NCBI GenBank assembly: GCA_020632795.1
Contig: JACKEV010000008.1
Coordinates: 806,001-870,000, forward strand
DNA from: Alphaproteobacteria bacterium
GTDB taxonomy: Bacteria > Myxococcota_A > UBA796 > CAJQPC01
Direction of reading: 5' to 3'
Length of the DNA: 64,000 nt
Part shown: positions 16,292 to 26,334 of the stretch, piece by piece
Position numbering within the stretch: position 1 is the first letter of the stretch
How the letters are laid out: each line of letters begins with the position of its first letter
Made by a program: the position numbers and the translations under genes
Notes under the pieces: generated by a model
The model's input: only the letters and a program-made list of their open reading frames with translations
Databases searched by the model: none
Told to the model about the DNA's origin: nothing

Positions 16292-18888
16292 TGGAGCACC
16301 AGTTCGAGGGCATGACCTGGACGCTCCGGGCGCGCTGCAAGGGCGGGGAGCCCGCGCCGAAGTCCGTGAAGATCGTGCTGACCGGAGACACTGCGGGGCT
16401 GTCGGACACCGAGAAGGCCCTCGCGCTCACCCCCCAGGAGGGCTCGGACGAACTCGTGGCCGAGTGGACGGTGATCCTGCCGGTGGTGGACCCGATGAAG
16501 CCGTCGCACACCCTGCGCGCCAACGCGACCCTGCTGGACGGCGAGGACAAGCCGCTGGGCACCGCGAACGAGCTGTCGGCCGTCACCGTCTGGCCCAGGA
16601 CGATCACCCTGAGCGCGGTGGGGCCGGACGGCACGACGCGGCCGGGGGCGCGGCTCTTGATCAAGCAGGTGGGCGACCCGGCGGGGCAGGCCGTGGCGCT
16701 GGAGACCGGCGAGGACAGCGTAGCGCTGGGACGGCCGGCGGCCATCGTGTCCATCACGGTCCTCTCTCCCCACAAGCTCGCGGAGGCGGACCCCAACCCG
16801 GAGCAGGTGGGGGGTAAGCTGCGGGTGCAGAAGTTCACCGTGCTGCGGGAGGTGCGCGCGGTCTTCGGTACTCCGTTCCTTCCGGCCGGGGGCGCGGTGC
16901 GGCAGTGGGTGAACCTGGGCGTCGACGCGGCCAACCCCGACCAGGGGCATGGGCTGACCCTCAAGGTCGGGGCAGAGGACCCGGCGCTCGCGGACGAAGG
17001 CAGCGAGGTCTTCGTCAAGGTGGTGTTCGATCGGAAGGTGCCGGATCGCTTCGATCCGCGCTCCAACTGCACGGTCCTGATCTGTGGCGGCGATGGTGAT
17101 GACTTCGACGACGCAGTGTGGTCCGGCACCCTCAAGCTCGACGCCAACAAGACCGCGTCCTTCGGCGTCGACCTGGGCATCGTGGGCGGCGACACCTGCA
17201 CGATCACCATCGGGGGGGTGGACGGGCGCGTGGACGCGCGGCTGGTGTTCGAGAACTGGCGCAAGCTCTACTACGAGCTGATCGCGCCGGACTGGATGAC
17301 GGGGCTCGACGTCGCAGCGCCCGCCAGCGCGACGTCTCCGGATCTCCCGGTGGCGATCAAGCGGAAGGTGGACGAGCGTCTGGCCCAGGTCTTCATCGTC
17401 TACGAGAAGAAAGCGGCCAAGGTGGGGGGCGAGGGCGGCTTCGCGGCAGGGACTGTGTTTGATGCTGAGTACTTCGGTCCGGGCGCGCCCAAGGCCCTGG
17501 TGCTCGGCCCCTGCGACCTGGCCAAGGGGCGCACCCACCCCACGACCTTCGACCATGAGGACGACAAGCGGACCGTCAACATCTGGCTGGCCCACGAGTA
17601 CCTGTCGCCGAACGCTGTCGGAAGGGTGTCCCCTGGACAGGCACCTCCCCCTCCAACCCTGGACCTGCTGGTCGGGCAGACCAGCGCTGCGGGGCAGCCC
17701 TGCGCGGTGCGGTGCCTGAGTCCGGCGGACAGGATCGTGAAGACGGTGTTCACCGGCGCAGGGACCGACCCCAGCGTCGACCTGCAGAAGAGCTTCTGGA
17801 TCGCGCAACCTCCCAAGGAAGAAGGGCGGGTCCAGCTGGAGATATCTATTCGATGGGAGCAGGACCATAACCCGAACGGCGTCGGGGATGGGGTCTACCT
17901 GCTCGACGTGAAGGAGGTCCCTCAGCAGCTCACCCTCACCTTTGAGAAGGAGGCGCGGTCCGTCACTTCGTTGGGGGCACCACGGGTGACCCAACTCACA
18001 GGCGAACAGCAGCAGGAGATCCAGAAATGGTGCCTCGGACGGTTGGTTGACGCATCCAAGCAGAAGAAGAAGGACATCACGATCACCCTGGGCGGTCAGT
18101 ACGGCGTCGGGAACAGCGCGTCGGACCAGCGCAAGCAGGCGCGCTTCCAAGCCGTACAGAGCTGCGCAGACAAGGTCTTCCAGGACCATCGAACCCCCCA
18201 CCCGGGACGGAACCCCGACACCGGCGATCCTCGAAGGGGTGCGCTTCAGGAGGGGGACCTCCAGCACATCAACGCGGGCGAGATCTCGGTGACGCTGCCC
18301 ACAGGATCGGACACCGACCCCGGCCGGTTCGTCGGGCAGCAGAGCGGGACCACCTGCCTTGTGTTCGTGGCGCTGGCTGTGCGCACCCATGACCGCAGCA
18401 ACGGCGCGGCGGTCGACGGGCGGCAGGTGCTGGTGCTGCGTCCGGACGACGACGCGGGCGCGGTGGCCGCGACCGTGTGCCATGAGCTGGGGCACCTGAT
18501 GGGGCTCGCGGTCTTTCCAGATGAGATCGTCGAGCCGGACGGGGTCTCGGTGACCTCCGACGTCGACCAGCGTGGTGACGCCTATCGCCACCCGAGGTCC
18601 GGCGAGGCCGCCGGGCAGCACGGCCTCCGCAACGGCCACACCGGCTATCACTGCGCGTCCGGGCTGAGCCCGGCCCGGAAGGCGCAGGCGAGCTACGACG
18701 GCATCCCACTGGCCGAGCGCGGCACCTGCATCATGTGGGGCGCTGGGGACGGCACCGACCGCCGCCAGAGCTTCTGCGCGACCTGCAAGACGGTGCTTCT
18801 GGCGCGATCCTTGCACGACATCAAGACGCACTGGCTGGAGACGGCGCCCCCAGGGAAGCCGGACGCCCGCACGGGAGAGAACACCTGA
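16291..18888 (+). CDS. Family B1: large metzincin-like zinc metalloprotease
   Basis: 865 residues, ATG overlapping the A1 stop. No signal peptide is seen. Residues ~1-240 are beta-rich, immunoglobulin-like modules with the family block VWPRTITL and a later RQWVNLG. A conserved ENWRKLYYEL block sits near residue 320. The C-terminal third carries the zinc site: HELGHLMGL (His 731, Glu 732, His 735), then after ~50 residues GHTGYHC (His 787, Cys 788), a CIMWG block (Cys 813, a probable Met-turn) and FCATC (Cys 829, Cys 832). The HExxHxxG, HC, CxM, CxxC order is that of archaemetzincins, with an insertion before the third His. The protein may be a secreted toxin of the nearby type VI system, or an intracellular protease; the lack of a signal peptide fits the first. 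Confidence 0.72.
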   Translation: MEHQFEGMTWTLRARCKGGEPAPKSVKIVLTGDTAGLSDTEKALALTPQEGSDELVAEWTVILPVVDPMKPSHTLRANATLLDGEDKPLGTANELSAVTVWPRTITLSAVGPDGTTRPGARLLIKQVGDPAGQAVALETGEDSVALGRPAAIVSITVLSPHKLAEADPNPEQVGGKLRVQKFTVLREVRAVFGTPFLPAGGAVRQWVNLGVDAANPDQGHGLTLKVGAEDPALADEGSEVFVKVVFDRKVPDRFDPRSNCTVLICGGDGDDFDDAVWSGTLKLDANKTASFGVDLGIVGGDTCTITIGGVDGRVDARLVFENWRKLYYELIAPDWMTGLDVAAPASATSPDLPVAIKRKVDERLAQVFIVYEKKAAKVGGEGGFAAGTVFDAEYFGPGAPKALVLGPCDLAKGRTHPTTFDHEDDKRTVNIWLAHEYLSPNAVGRVSPGQAPPPPTLDLLVGQTSAAGQPCAVRCLSPADRIVKTVFTGAGTDPSVDLQKSFWIAQPPKEEGRVQLEISIRWEQDHNPNGVGDGVYLLDVKEVPQQLTLTFEKEARSVTSLGAPRVTQLTGEQQQEIQKWCLGRLVDASKQKKKDITITLGGQYGVGNSASDQRKQARFQAVQSCADKVFQDHRTPHPGRNPDTGDPRRGALQEGDLQHINAGEISVTLPTGSDTDPGRFVGQQSGTTCLVFVALAVRTHDRSNGAAVDGRQVLVLRPDDDAGAVAATVCHELGHLMGLAVFPDEIVEPDGVSVTSDVDQRGDAYRHPRSGEAAGQHGLRNGHTGYHCASGLSPARKAQASYDGIPLAERGTCIMWGAGDGTDRRQSFCATCKTVLLARSLHDIKTHWLETAPPGKPDARTGENT

Positions 18889-18931
18889 TGCGTTCCGCCC
18901 CCAGGACCCACCGCCGAGGCCGTGAGCGGAC

Positions 18932-21487
18932 ATGAGCGACGCCTTCGAGACGTATGTCTGGAACCTGGAGGCGAGCTATCCGCTGCCCGATGCCCCCTCA
19001 GAGGACTCCGCCGGCTCGGTGACGTTCGTGCTCAGCGGTGACGTCGGGGACCTGGCCGAGACCACCATGACCATCACGCTCAGCGCGGTGGATCGCGCCC
19101 TGAAGGCGGCCTGGGCGATTCCGTTGCCGACGGTGCCGGCGGACAGGGACACCCTGCGGATTGACGCGGTCGCGACCCGCCTGGGGCCGGATGGGGCGCC
19201 GACCTCCGATGAACCACAGACGTCCAGCGTCAACGTATGGCCCCGGACCCTCACCCTGGAGGCGAAGACCCCGGACGACCAGCCGCGGACCGGTGTCAGG
19301 GTCCAGCTCACCCAGCCCGCCCTGGGGGTTCACAGCGACGGCACCCGTCCCACCTGGGCCGTGGAGCTGATGCAGGCGGGGGACAACACCTTCAACCTGC
19401 AGCTCCCGGGCTCGGTCGCCGTCGCGGTCAACCCCGACCACCAGGAGGTCGCCCGGCAGCCTGCGGCAGACAACCGCCGCAAGACCACGCTGGTGGTCAA
19501 GCAGATCATCACCGCCGCGATCACCTCCCACGCCGCGCCGGGCGGGGGGCAGCACATCCGCCAGTGGGTGAACCTGGACAACACCCCGAACGGCAACAAC
19601 GGGGAGCCGAACGTCGGGCACCTCGTCCGGGTGGAGCTGGGGGCGCGGGTTGGAACGCCCTGGACCGCCGGGAGCGAGGTGCACGTCCGTGTGGAGTTCA
19701 CCCGAGGGCCTCGGCGAACAGACGGGGACCCGGCCGTGGTGGAGGTCGGGGGTTGGCCGTTCCGATACAGGAACAACAACAGCGACGTCGTGGAGTTCAT
19801 GGTGGAGTTGAACGACCAGGGGCATGCGGTGTTTGATCTGGAGTTGGGCATCGTCGGGGGGGACGTCGCGGCGGTGACGGTGGGGGGCGTCCGGGGTCGG
19901 GCGGATGCGACGGTGTCGTTCGAGAACTGGCGGAAAATCTACTATGAGCTGCTCCATCCGGACTTCATGCAGGCCGACCTGTTCAACAACGGCGCGATGT
20001 GGGACTTCCCGGACCATGTGAAGCAATCGGTGAACGCGCGCTTCGCGCCCTGCAATATTGAGCTGGACCAGGTGTGGAGCGGCGCGTTCACCGCGGCGCA
20101 GGCGCGGGCGGGCACGGTGCAGGCAGCCAGGTTCCTGGACGGCCTGAACCCTGGTCGTCAGTCGCTGGTGCTCGGTGAGAATGACCTGATGGGTGACGGC
20201 GGGAACCTCGCCCAGAATGATCCGATCGCCTTCCCGCTCGCCACGTCAGCAGCGCGGACGATCTGCATCCGGCTCACCGACCTCGTCATGGCGCGCTTTC
20301 GACCACAGACGAGCGACGATCTGGTCACGAACCGCACCCCTACGTTGGCGTTGGTGAACCGGAACCCCGGTGTGCATGGCCTGGAGCGGGAGATCGAGGC
20401 GCCCTTCCTCAACGCGCTCACCCACCTGGACTGGAATGCGGTCCTCCCTGCCTGGCTCCCGCGCCTGCAGTGCGCCCAGGTCCCCGTGGACCCGACGCAG
20501 GAGGTCGACGATCCCACCGTCCCCAAGGAGATGGTGTTCATCGATGAAGGGGTCGGGAACAGCGCCAATCGGATGGTGTTGAATATCGTGCAGCGACGGG
20601 GGGCCTTCATGGCGATTTTTGTTGACGTCGAGCTGACCGGACAGCAGTCCAACCAGATCCGCGACTTCGTCGTCACCCAGATGAACGGCAACCCGAACGG
20701 GGCCCGGCGGATGCGGTTCACGGTGACCGGAAAGGACGCAGATCGGCGGGCGGCGGTCATCCGGGACCTGGACGGCTGGGTGGGTGGGCTGCAGCACAGA
20801 CACCCTGCGATCGACCCGGCCACCGGGCAGCCCCGGCGGAGCGAGATGCTGGACGTACAGATGACGAACCCGGGCTGGGCGACCTGGCGCGACGGCTACT
20901 CCCTCGACGTCACGCTGCCCAACGCCGCCCCTGCCGATCCGGGGAGTTGGGTCGGTGAAATCTCGCCACAGGCCGCGCCCATCCAGTTGTCCGCGACCGC
21001 CGTGCTGCACACCTCCGGCGGCGCCAAGACCCTGCGCCGCCGCATGCTCATCCCCTTGGGGTACGGCAACTCCGTCCACAAGAACGCGACCATCCTCTGT
21101 CATGAGATCGGCCACGCCCTGGGCATGACCATCTTCCCTGGCAGGAATGAGCCCCCACCGCTTCAGCCGGCCGAGCTGCCGACCCACATCGGCAACGGCG
21201 GCACCTACTACGCCCAGGGGGCGAACGCCGCAGTGCTGACACCAGCCGAGAAGGGCGACGGCCGGCGCCTGGGGCATCAGGGTCCCCACTGTGCCAGCGG
21301 CCCGGCGCTCGGGGCCTTGGACCGCGACGACTTCAACACCGACCCCCGCGGCGACTGTATCATGTGGGGTGACGTCGACGGCGACCCGGATCGCCAGTTC
21401 TGCGCGGTCTGTGTCCGGGTCCTGAAGGCCCGCTCCCTGACCAACCTCGTGGATGACTGGACCGCCAACCGCCCCGGCGGCCTGTAG
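18932..21487 (+). CDS. Family B2: large metzincin-like zinc metalloprotease
   Basis: 851 residues, 43 bases after B1. It aligns with B1 along its whole length: N-terminal beta modules, VWPRTLTLEA, RQWVNLDN, ENWRKIYYEL (about residue 330). The zinc motif is HEIGHALGM (His 724, Glu 725, His 728), followed by HQGPHCASG (His 786, Cys 787), CIMWG (Cys 809) and FCAVC. The long middle region differs most from B1, suggesting a diversified target or partner. Its A partner (A2) follows 16 bases downstream. No signal peptide or membrane helix is seen. Confidence 0.72.
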   Translation: MSDAFETYVWNLEASYPLPDAPSEDSAGSVTFVLSGDVGDLAETTMTITLSAVDRALKAAWAIPLPTVPADRDTLRIDAVATRLGPDGAPTSDEPQTSSVNVWPRTLTLEAKTPDDQPRTGVRVQLTQPALGVHSDGTRPTWAVELMQAGDNTFNLQLPGSVAVAVNPDHQEVARQPAADNRRKTTLVVKQIITAAITSHAAPGGGQHIRQWVNLDNTPNGNNGEPNVGHLVRVELGARVGTPWTAGSEVHVRVEFTRGPRRTDGDPAVVEVGGWPFRYRNNNSDVVEFMVELNDQGHAVFDLELGIVGGDVAAVTVGGVRGRADATVSFENWRKIYYELLHPDFMQADLFNNGAMWDFPDHVKQSVNARFAPCNIELDQVWSGAFTAAQARAGTVQAARFLDGLNPGRQSLVLGENDLMGDGGNLAQNDPIAFPLATSAARTICIRLTDLVMARFRPQTSDDLVTNRTPTLALVNRNPGVHGLEREIEAPFLNALTHLDWNAVLPAWLPRLQCAQVPVDPTQEVDDPTVPKEMVFIDEGVGNSANRMVLNIVQRRGAFMAIFVDVELTGQQSNQIRDFVVTQMNGNPNGARRMRFTVTGKDADRRAAVIRDLDGWVGGLQHRHPAIDPATGQPRRSEMLDVQMTNPGWATWRDGYSLDVTLPNAAPADPGSWVGEISPQAAPIQLSATAVLHTSGGAKTLRRRMLIPLGYGNSVHKNATILCHEIGHALGMTIFPGRNEPPPLQPAELPTHIGNGGTYYAQGANAAVLTPAEKGDGRRLGHQGPHCASGPALGALDRDDFNTDPRGDCIMWGDVDGDPDRQFCAVCVRVLKARSLTNLVDDWTANRPGGL

Positions 21488-21503
21488 CCCAGGGAGATCG
21501 ACC

Positions 21504-22505
21504 ATGCCCGACGCCCCCGTCTCCCTGCCCCTCACAGACGCCGAGTACTGGGACGCTCCGTCCGACGAGCCCGTCCGCCTCATGCGGGCCCTGGGGCAGC
21601 AGGGCGCCGAGGGCGTCTTCCTGGGCCTGCCCGCCCGCGTCCCCCTGGAGGAGCGGCAGACCCTCCCTCTGCTCACCGTGTGTCATGGACCCGCACAGAC
21701 CCCCATCGCCTGGCGCCTCGCCCAGCGTGGCGTGGTGGTTGTGGTCGACCCCGAGGCCCGCCTGGTGCTGGCCGGTCGCGTCAGCCCGTCTCCACCCCCC
21801 GGGCCCCCCGGCGCGTCCCCGCGGACCGGCACCACGATGACCCGCGAGCGCATCGACCTTCGCGCCCACCTGGGGCTGCCCTGGCGCCCCTCGCGCCTGC
21901 GGGTCTGTGTCCTCCAGCGGGACCAGCGAACCCCCTGGGTGGAGACCGAGCTGGTCCCCTCCGGTCGGCGCTTCCAGGACCCTGAGATCGCGCGACACCT
22001 CGCCTTGCTCAAGGCCCGCATGGTGCCCCGTGAGGTGGACCCTCTGCCCGGGGACCCGCTGCCCCGCTACACCGCGGACGAGGACGCGCTCGCCGTCCCC
22101 GACACCCCCGGCCTGGCCCTGAGCGCGGACCGGGTCGTGGTGCTGGAGCCCGGCGCGCGCTGCGTGCTGCGGGGGGCGTTCCGCGTCGCCGCGCGGCCCC
22201 AGGAGCTGCTCCCGGTTGGTGAGGCGGGCCAGCCGACGGCCATCGTCGGCGTCACCCTGGTGGTGATCGGCGCGGACACCCCGGAGCCGGTGACCCTGCG
22301 CCTTCGGGTGCCGTGCTTCGACGCCGTGGACCCCGAGGACCCCGAGGTCACCGGGCACTTTGCGATGGACCTGCTGGCGTACCCGGGCTTGAGAAAGACG
22401 CCGCAGACGCGGTTTGTGTATGGGTTCTGTGGGGAGCACGTCGGGGGGCCGGCGGCGTATGCGTTGGTGCCGCTGGCGTGGCTGCCGACGGAGGTGGCGG
22501 AGTAG
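21504..22505 (+). CDS. Family A protein 2 (partner of B2)
   Basis: 333 residues from ATG 21504, chosen because AGGGAG lies 7 bases upstream. It has the family blocks: an acidic N-terminus containing DAEYWD, a hydrophobic strand RGVVVVVDPEARLVL, LRAHLGLPWRPSRLR, CVLRGAFRV, and the C-terminal GHFAMDLL ... FVYGF ... LVPLAWLP. A proline-rich loop (SPSPPPGPPGASP) replaces the acidic loop of A1. It lies downstream of its protease, unlike A1. Its stop is only 3 bases from the stop of the oppositely oriented A3. Confidence 0.75.
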   Translation: MPDAPVSLPLTDAEYWDAPSDEPVRLMRALGQQGAEGVFLGLPARVPLEERQTLPLLTVCHGPAQTPIAWRLAQRGVVVVVDPEARLVLAGRVSPSPPPGPPGASPRTGTTMTRERIDLRAHLGLPWRPSRLRVCVLQRDQRTPWVETELVPSGRRFQDPEIARHLALLKARMVPREVDPLPGDPLPRYTADEDALAVPDTPGLALSADRVVVLEPGARCVLRGAFRVAARPQELLPVGEAGQPTAIVGVTLVVIGADTPEPVTLRLRVPCFDAVDPEDPEVTGHFAMDLLAYPGLRKTPQTRFVYGFCGEHVGGPAAYALVPLAWLPTEVAE

Positions 22506-22508
22506 GGG

Positions 22509-23651
22509 TTACTCCTCGCCCTCCGGCAGCGTGGCCAGGTCAGTCGGCAGCCACTCCAATGGCACCAGCGCGTAGGGGACCGGCGGCGCCGCGACGGCGC
22601 TGGAGAAGGCGTGGATGAACCAGGTCTGCGGCAGCTTGGACAGGCCGGGCTGGCGGAGCAGGTCCAGGGCGAAGTGCCCTGTGACCTCGGGCTCGGGGTC
22701 CTCGGGGTCGATGGGGTCGAAGGACGGCACCCGCAGCCGGAGCATGGTGGGGGAGGCGCGGTCGGCGCCGGTGATCACCAGGGTGATGGCCACGACGGCC
22801 GTGGGCGTGGGGCCCGCCGCGGCGTCGCCCTGGGCGTCGTCCACCACCACGTCGCGCTCGCCGTCGTCGGTCTCGGCGGGGGCCTCGGCGGGCGCTTCGT
22901 CGGCGGGTGTCGCGTCCTCTGCCGGCGCCGACACCACGATCTCGTGGGGCCTCGGGCGCAGGCGGAACGCGCCCCGCAGCACGCAGGTCGCGCCCTCCTT
23001 CAAGACCACCACGCGCTGGACGCTCAGGTTCAGGCCGATCTCCTCGGGGACCTCGAGCGCCTTCTTGCCGGGCTGGTAGGAGGGCAGGGGGTCGCCAGGG
23101 GGCGGGGACGCAGTGCGCGGCTCCATCTTGCTGAGCAGCCCGGCGATGTAGGCCTCCACGGCCTCGTCCCGGTAGGCGTCGGGGGGGCGCCCCAGGCGCA
23201 CCTGGACGCGGTTGGAGACCTGATCGCGCATGATCACGCTGACCAGATAGGTGGACGGGATCCAGGGCAGGTGCAGCAGCGCGCGCAGCTCCAGCACCTC
23301 GCTGGTGGCCCCGTAGCGATCGGGGTCGGGGTCCTCGGCGTTGCTCGGCGGAGGTGGGGCCATCTCGGTGCTGTCCACCGCGAAGTTCGTATACACCCGG
23401 TTGTGCTCGGGCTCCACCGCCACCACGATGGCGTGCTCGGTGAACGAGAGCCCGGCGTGGGCGCGGGCGGTGCCGGCGCGGACCGCGAGCAGCGGCACCG
23501 TGTGTCGTTGCTCCAGGGAGACCAGCGCGGGGGCGCCCAGCAGCACGCCGTCAAAGCGCTGCGGGTACAGGTCCATCAGCACCCGCGCGGTGCCCTTGTT
23601 GGGGTTCTCCCAGTAGTCATCGTCGGTGAGGTTGAAGGGGGAGGGGGTCAT
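22509..23651 (-). CDS. Family A protein 3 (partner of B3)
   Basis: 380 residues from the ATG at 23651. The frame is open further upstream but that part overlaps the end of B3 and lacks family similarity. It has the DDDYWENP start region, EHAIVVAVEPEHNRV, LRALLHLPWIPSTYL, CVLRGAFRLRPRPHE and the C-terminal GHFALDLL ... FIHAF ... LVPLEWLPTD. A ~45-residue insertion rich in Glu, Asp and Ala (about 240-285) follows the PHE block and explains the extra length. It is read 19 bases after the stop of B3. Confidence 0.75.
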   Translation of the reverse strand: MTPSPFNLTDDDYWENPNKGTARVLMDLYPQRFDGVLLGAPALVSLEQRHTVPLLAVRAGTARAHAGLSFTEHAIVVAVEPEHNRVYTNFAVDSTEMAPPPPSNAEDPDPDRYGATSEVLELRALLHLPWIPSTYLVSVIMRDQVSNRVQVRLGRPPDAYRDEAVEAYIAGLLSKMEPRTASPPPGDPLPSYQPGKKALEVPEEIGLNLSVQRVVVLKEGATCVLRGAFRLRPRPHEIVVSAPAEDATPADEAPAEAPAETDDGERDVVVDDAQGDAAAGPTPTAVVAITLVITGADRASPTMLRLRVPSFDPIDPEDPEPEVTGHFALDLLRQPGLSKLPQTWFIHAFSSAVAAPPVPYALVPLEWLPTDLATLPEGEE

Positions 23652-23670
23652 CGTGGTCTCTGGGAAGGAG

Positions 23671-26334
23671 TCAGCGTCTGCGCGGCCCGCGTGGGTCGAC
23701 GCCGTTGAGCCTGATGTTGAGCCAGTGTGCCCGGATGTCATCCAGCACGCGGGCCTGGAGGAACGCCATGCAGGTGGCGCAGAACGACGACCGGGAGTCC
23801 TGCGTCCCCCCGGAGCCCCACATGATACAGTCGCCGCCAGGTATCGTGCTGTAATCGTGTGGGGTCTTGTCGCCCACGCCGGAGGCGCAGTGGGGACCCT
23901 GGTGGCCCTTTCGGAAGCCGTTCACCCCGGCCCGATGCGGCGACGTGAGGTTCTCGGACAGGGGCTGGAAGTAGTACAGTCCGCCGTTGTCGACGCCGGT
24001 GTCCGGTGTCATCCCGGAGGGCGGCTCCAGGAGCACGTTGAAGGGCGTCATGCCCATCAGGTGGCCCAGCTCGTGTACGACCGTGCTCGATCGCGCGCCG
24101 TCGGTGAAGCTGGGGTCGTTCTTCAGGATCTGCTTGCCGGCCATCGCCGCGCCGTTGAGGCTGTAGTGGTCGATGACCTCCAACGACACCAGGACCGGGC
24201 AGGTGTTGGCCGCGGCGGGGCCGGCGAAGGACCCGGGGTCGGCGGCGTTCGTGGAAGGCATGACGACGTCGATGGTGTCGAGCTTGGTGTGGGTAAAGGT
24301 CCAGGTGTTGTCGGGGGTGCCCTCACGGGGATTGCCCGTGGCCGGGTCCAGCCCGGGGTGGGCCTTCCGGTAGTCGTCACAGATCTGCTGGAGCGCGGCG
24401 AAGGTCTGGTCGTAGCGGCTCCGCCGCCTCTGCTGGCTGGCCGGATCCTTGGGGTGGGTGTACTCCCCCGTGATCGCGATCGTGATGGCCTTGCCGCCGC
24501 CGGTGATCGAGGCCAGTCGGTTCCACACCCAGGTCTTGATCTCCTCCCGCTGGGTCTGATTCAGCGTGTCTGACTTCTTTCCGAACAGCAGGCCCGCTTT
24601 CGCGAACGTGATGTTCAGGGTGGAGGCGGTGGCGCCGGCCGTCAGGTCCAGCCGCACCACGCCGTTGACCGGGTTGTTCGAGTCCTTCTGCTCGGTGTAG
24701 GTGACCGTGACGTCTCCACCCGCGACCCAGGGGCGTGACCGGACCTGGGCCTTCCAGGTGCTGTTGGCCAGCACGACCGTGGGCGTGGTGTTGTCCAGCA
24801 TGCTGTGGGTGAAGAAGGCCGAGTAGCGCGAGGTGGCCTTGAACTCGGCGTTCGCGGCGGTCAGCTCCTTGACGATGTGCGCGACCTTGCCGGCGGAGGA
24901 TGAGTAGGTGGCGTGGGCCATCCAGATGTTCACCGTGCGGGGGTCGTTGGGGAACTGGAAGGCCTTGGGGCTCGCGCGGGTGCCGGCAAGGTCCGGATCT
25001 CCCAGGATCAGGACGTCCCCGCCGCCGCCCCGACCAATGTAGTCCGCCGGGTAGACGGTCCCCGCGGTGGCTTCGGTGCTGGTGAAGGACTGGCTCTCCC
25101 GCAGCTCGTATTCGATGTACGCGCCCTTGAGGCGCTCGGTGACCTTGGCCTTGACCTCCGCCTTCATGTCCTTCTTCGCGGCGCCGTTGACCTGGACGTC
25201 GGCGAGCTCGTTCAGGAAGTCCGGGTAGACCAGCTCATAGTAGAGCTTGCGCCAGTTCTCGAACGAGACGTCGGCGTCCCGCTCGCCGCTCTTCCCGCCC
25301 ACACGGACATCACAGGTGTGTCCGCCAACGACGCCGAAGTAGACCTTGAACCTCGCCTCCTTCTGGGAATCGAGCTGCAGCGTGAAGCGGTACTCACCTG
25401 TGCTCTGAAAGCCTTGACCCATCACGGTCGGCCGCAGGTTGTCCCGTTGGGGGTATTCGATGAAGTCCACCTCCACGAAGACCTCGCTGCCCACGTCCGC
25501 GCGGTTGGCGTCCTTGGGACCCACCACGATCTCCACCTGGCGGCCCTTGCCGTCCTGGCCTTCTGTGTTGGTTCCCGCGTTCGCGGACTCCAGGTTGACG
25601 TACTGACGGATGGGGTCGAAGGGGTTCGAATGGGTGGAGACCGGGGCGATGATCTTCGCCGTGATGACGTACTTGACCTTGGCCACCAGATCCCGCAGGT
25701 TGCCGGCCTTGGGCTGGAGGGGCTGGAGGGGCTTGCAGTCCCCGACGACGCTGACCTCAAAGGGCCCGTGCCCGAGGCCGAGGCGCAGCGTCGCGTCGGT
25801 GCCGATGGTCTGATAGACGTCGTCCAGCTCGACCTGTCCGTTCTCCGGGTTCTTCTGGATGAGCCGGAGGTCCACGCCGGCCCGGGGCTGGTCATCCGGG
25901 CTGGTGGAGGAGATCACCAGCTCCCTGGGCCAGACCACCACCGTCTCTGCCAGGGTGATGTTCTCTCCCCCGGCGTCCAGGGCGACGTCCTTGGTCTCGC
26001 CGCTGACCTGTGGGGCGTTCTCCTCGGTGTCCGGCGGGGGTGCCAGGGGGCCGGAGCGCACCTTGATCTCGAACTCCAGGGACGCGGCGGTCGTCGGGAC
26101 GTCGGGCAGGATGAGGTCGGTCCAGCTCGCCTTCCACACACCCCTGGTCTCCTCGACCAGGGTGACGGTCTTCTTGAACTTGCCGTCCTCGTACTGGCTC
26201 TTGGGGTCGGCGTAGGGATCGGTCTGGGCCTTGAGGAACAGCTCGAAGATGACCTGCCCGTCCTGGGGGCGCCGCTCGTGCTTCCAGACCGCCGTCAGGG
26301 GCAGCTGCTCTCCCTCATACTTGTGCCTGGCCAT
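23671..26334 (-). CDS. Family B3: large metzincin-like zinc metalloprotease
   Basis: 887 residues from ATG 26334, which has GGAGG six bases upstream; a longer frame starting at 26373 lacks such a site. Family blocks: VVWPRELVI, RQYVNLE, ENWRKLYYELVYPDF and the zinc motif HELGHLMGM (first His 754), then HQGPHCASG (His 815), CIMWG and FCATC near the C-terminus. It differs from B1 and B2 in the middle region (SFTSTEATAGTV onward). An N-terminal module (LPLTAVWKHERRP) has the beta pattern seen in the others. No export signal is seen. Confidence 0.72.
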   Translation of the reverse strand: MARHKYEGEQLPLTAVWKHERRPQDGQVIFELFLKAQTDPYADPKSQYEDGKFKKTVTLVEETRGVWKASWTDLILPDVPTTAASLEFEIKVRSGPLAPPPDTEENAPQVSGETKDVALDAGGENITLAETVVVWPRELVISSTSPDDQPRAGVDLRLIQKNPENGQVELDDVYQTIGTDATLRLGLGHGPFEVSVVGDCKPLQPLQPKAGNLRDLVAKVKYVITAKIIAPVSTHSNPFDPIRQYVNLESANAGTNTEGQDGKGRQVEIVVGPKDANRADVGSEVFVEVDFIEYPQRDNLRPTVMGQGFQSTGEYRFTLQLDSQKEARFKVYFGVVGGHTCDVRVGGKSGERDADVSFENWRKLYYELVYPDFLNELADVQVNGAAKKDMKAEVKAKVTERLKGAYIEYELRESQSFTSTEATAGTVYPADYIGRGGGGDVLILGDPDLAGTRASPKAFQFPNDPRTVNIWMAHATYSSSAGKVAHIVKELTAANAEFKATSRYSAFFTHSMLDNTTPTVVLANSTWKAQVRSRPWVAGGDVTVTYTEQKDSNNPVNGVVRLDLTAGATASTLNITFAKAGLLFGKKSDTLNQTQREEIKTWVWNRLASITGGGKAITIAITGEYTHPKDPASQQRRRSRYDQTFAALQQICDDYRKAHPGLDPATGNPREGTPDNTWTFTHTKLDTIDVVMPSTNAADPGSFAGPAAANTCPVLVSLEVIDHYSLNGAAMAGKQILKNDPSFTDGARSSTVVHELGHLMGMTPFNVLLEPPSGMTPDTGVDNGGLYYFQPLSENLTSPHRAGVNGFRKGHQGPHCASGVGDKTPHDYSTIPGGDCIMWGSGGTQDSRSSFCATCMAFLQARVLDDIRAHWLNIRLNGVDPRGPRRR

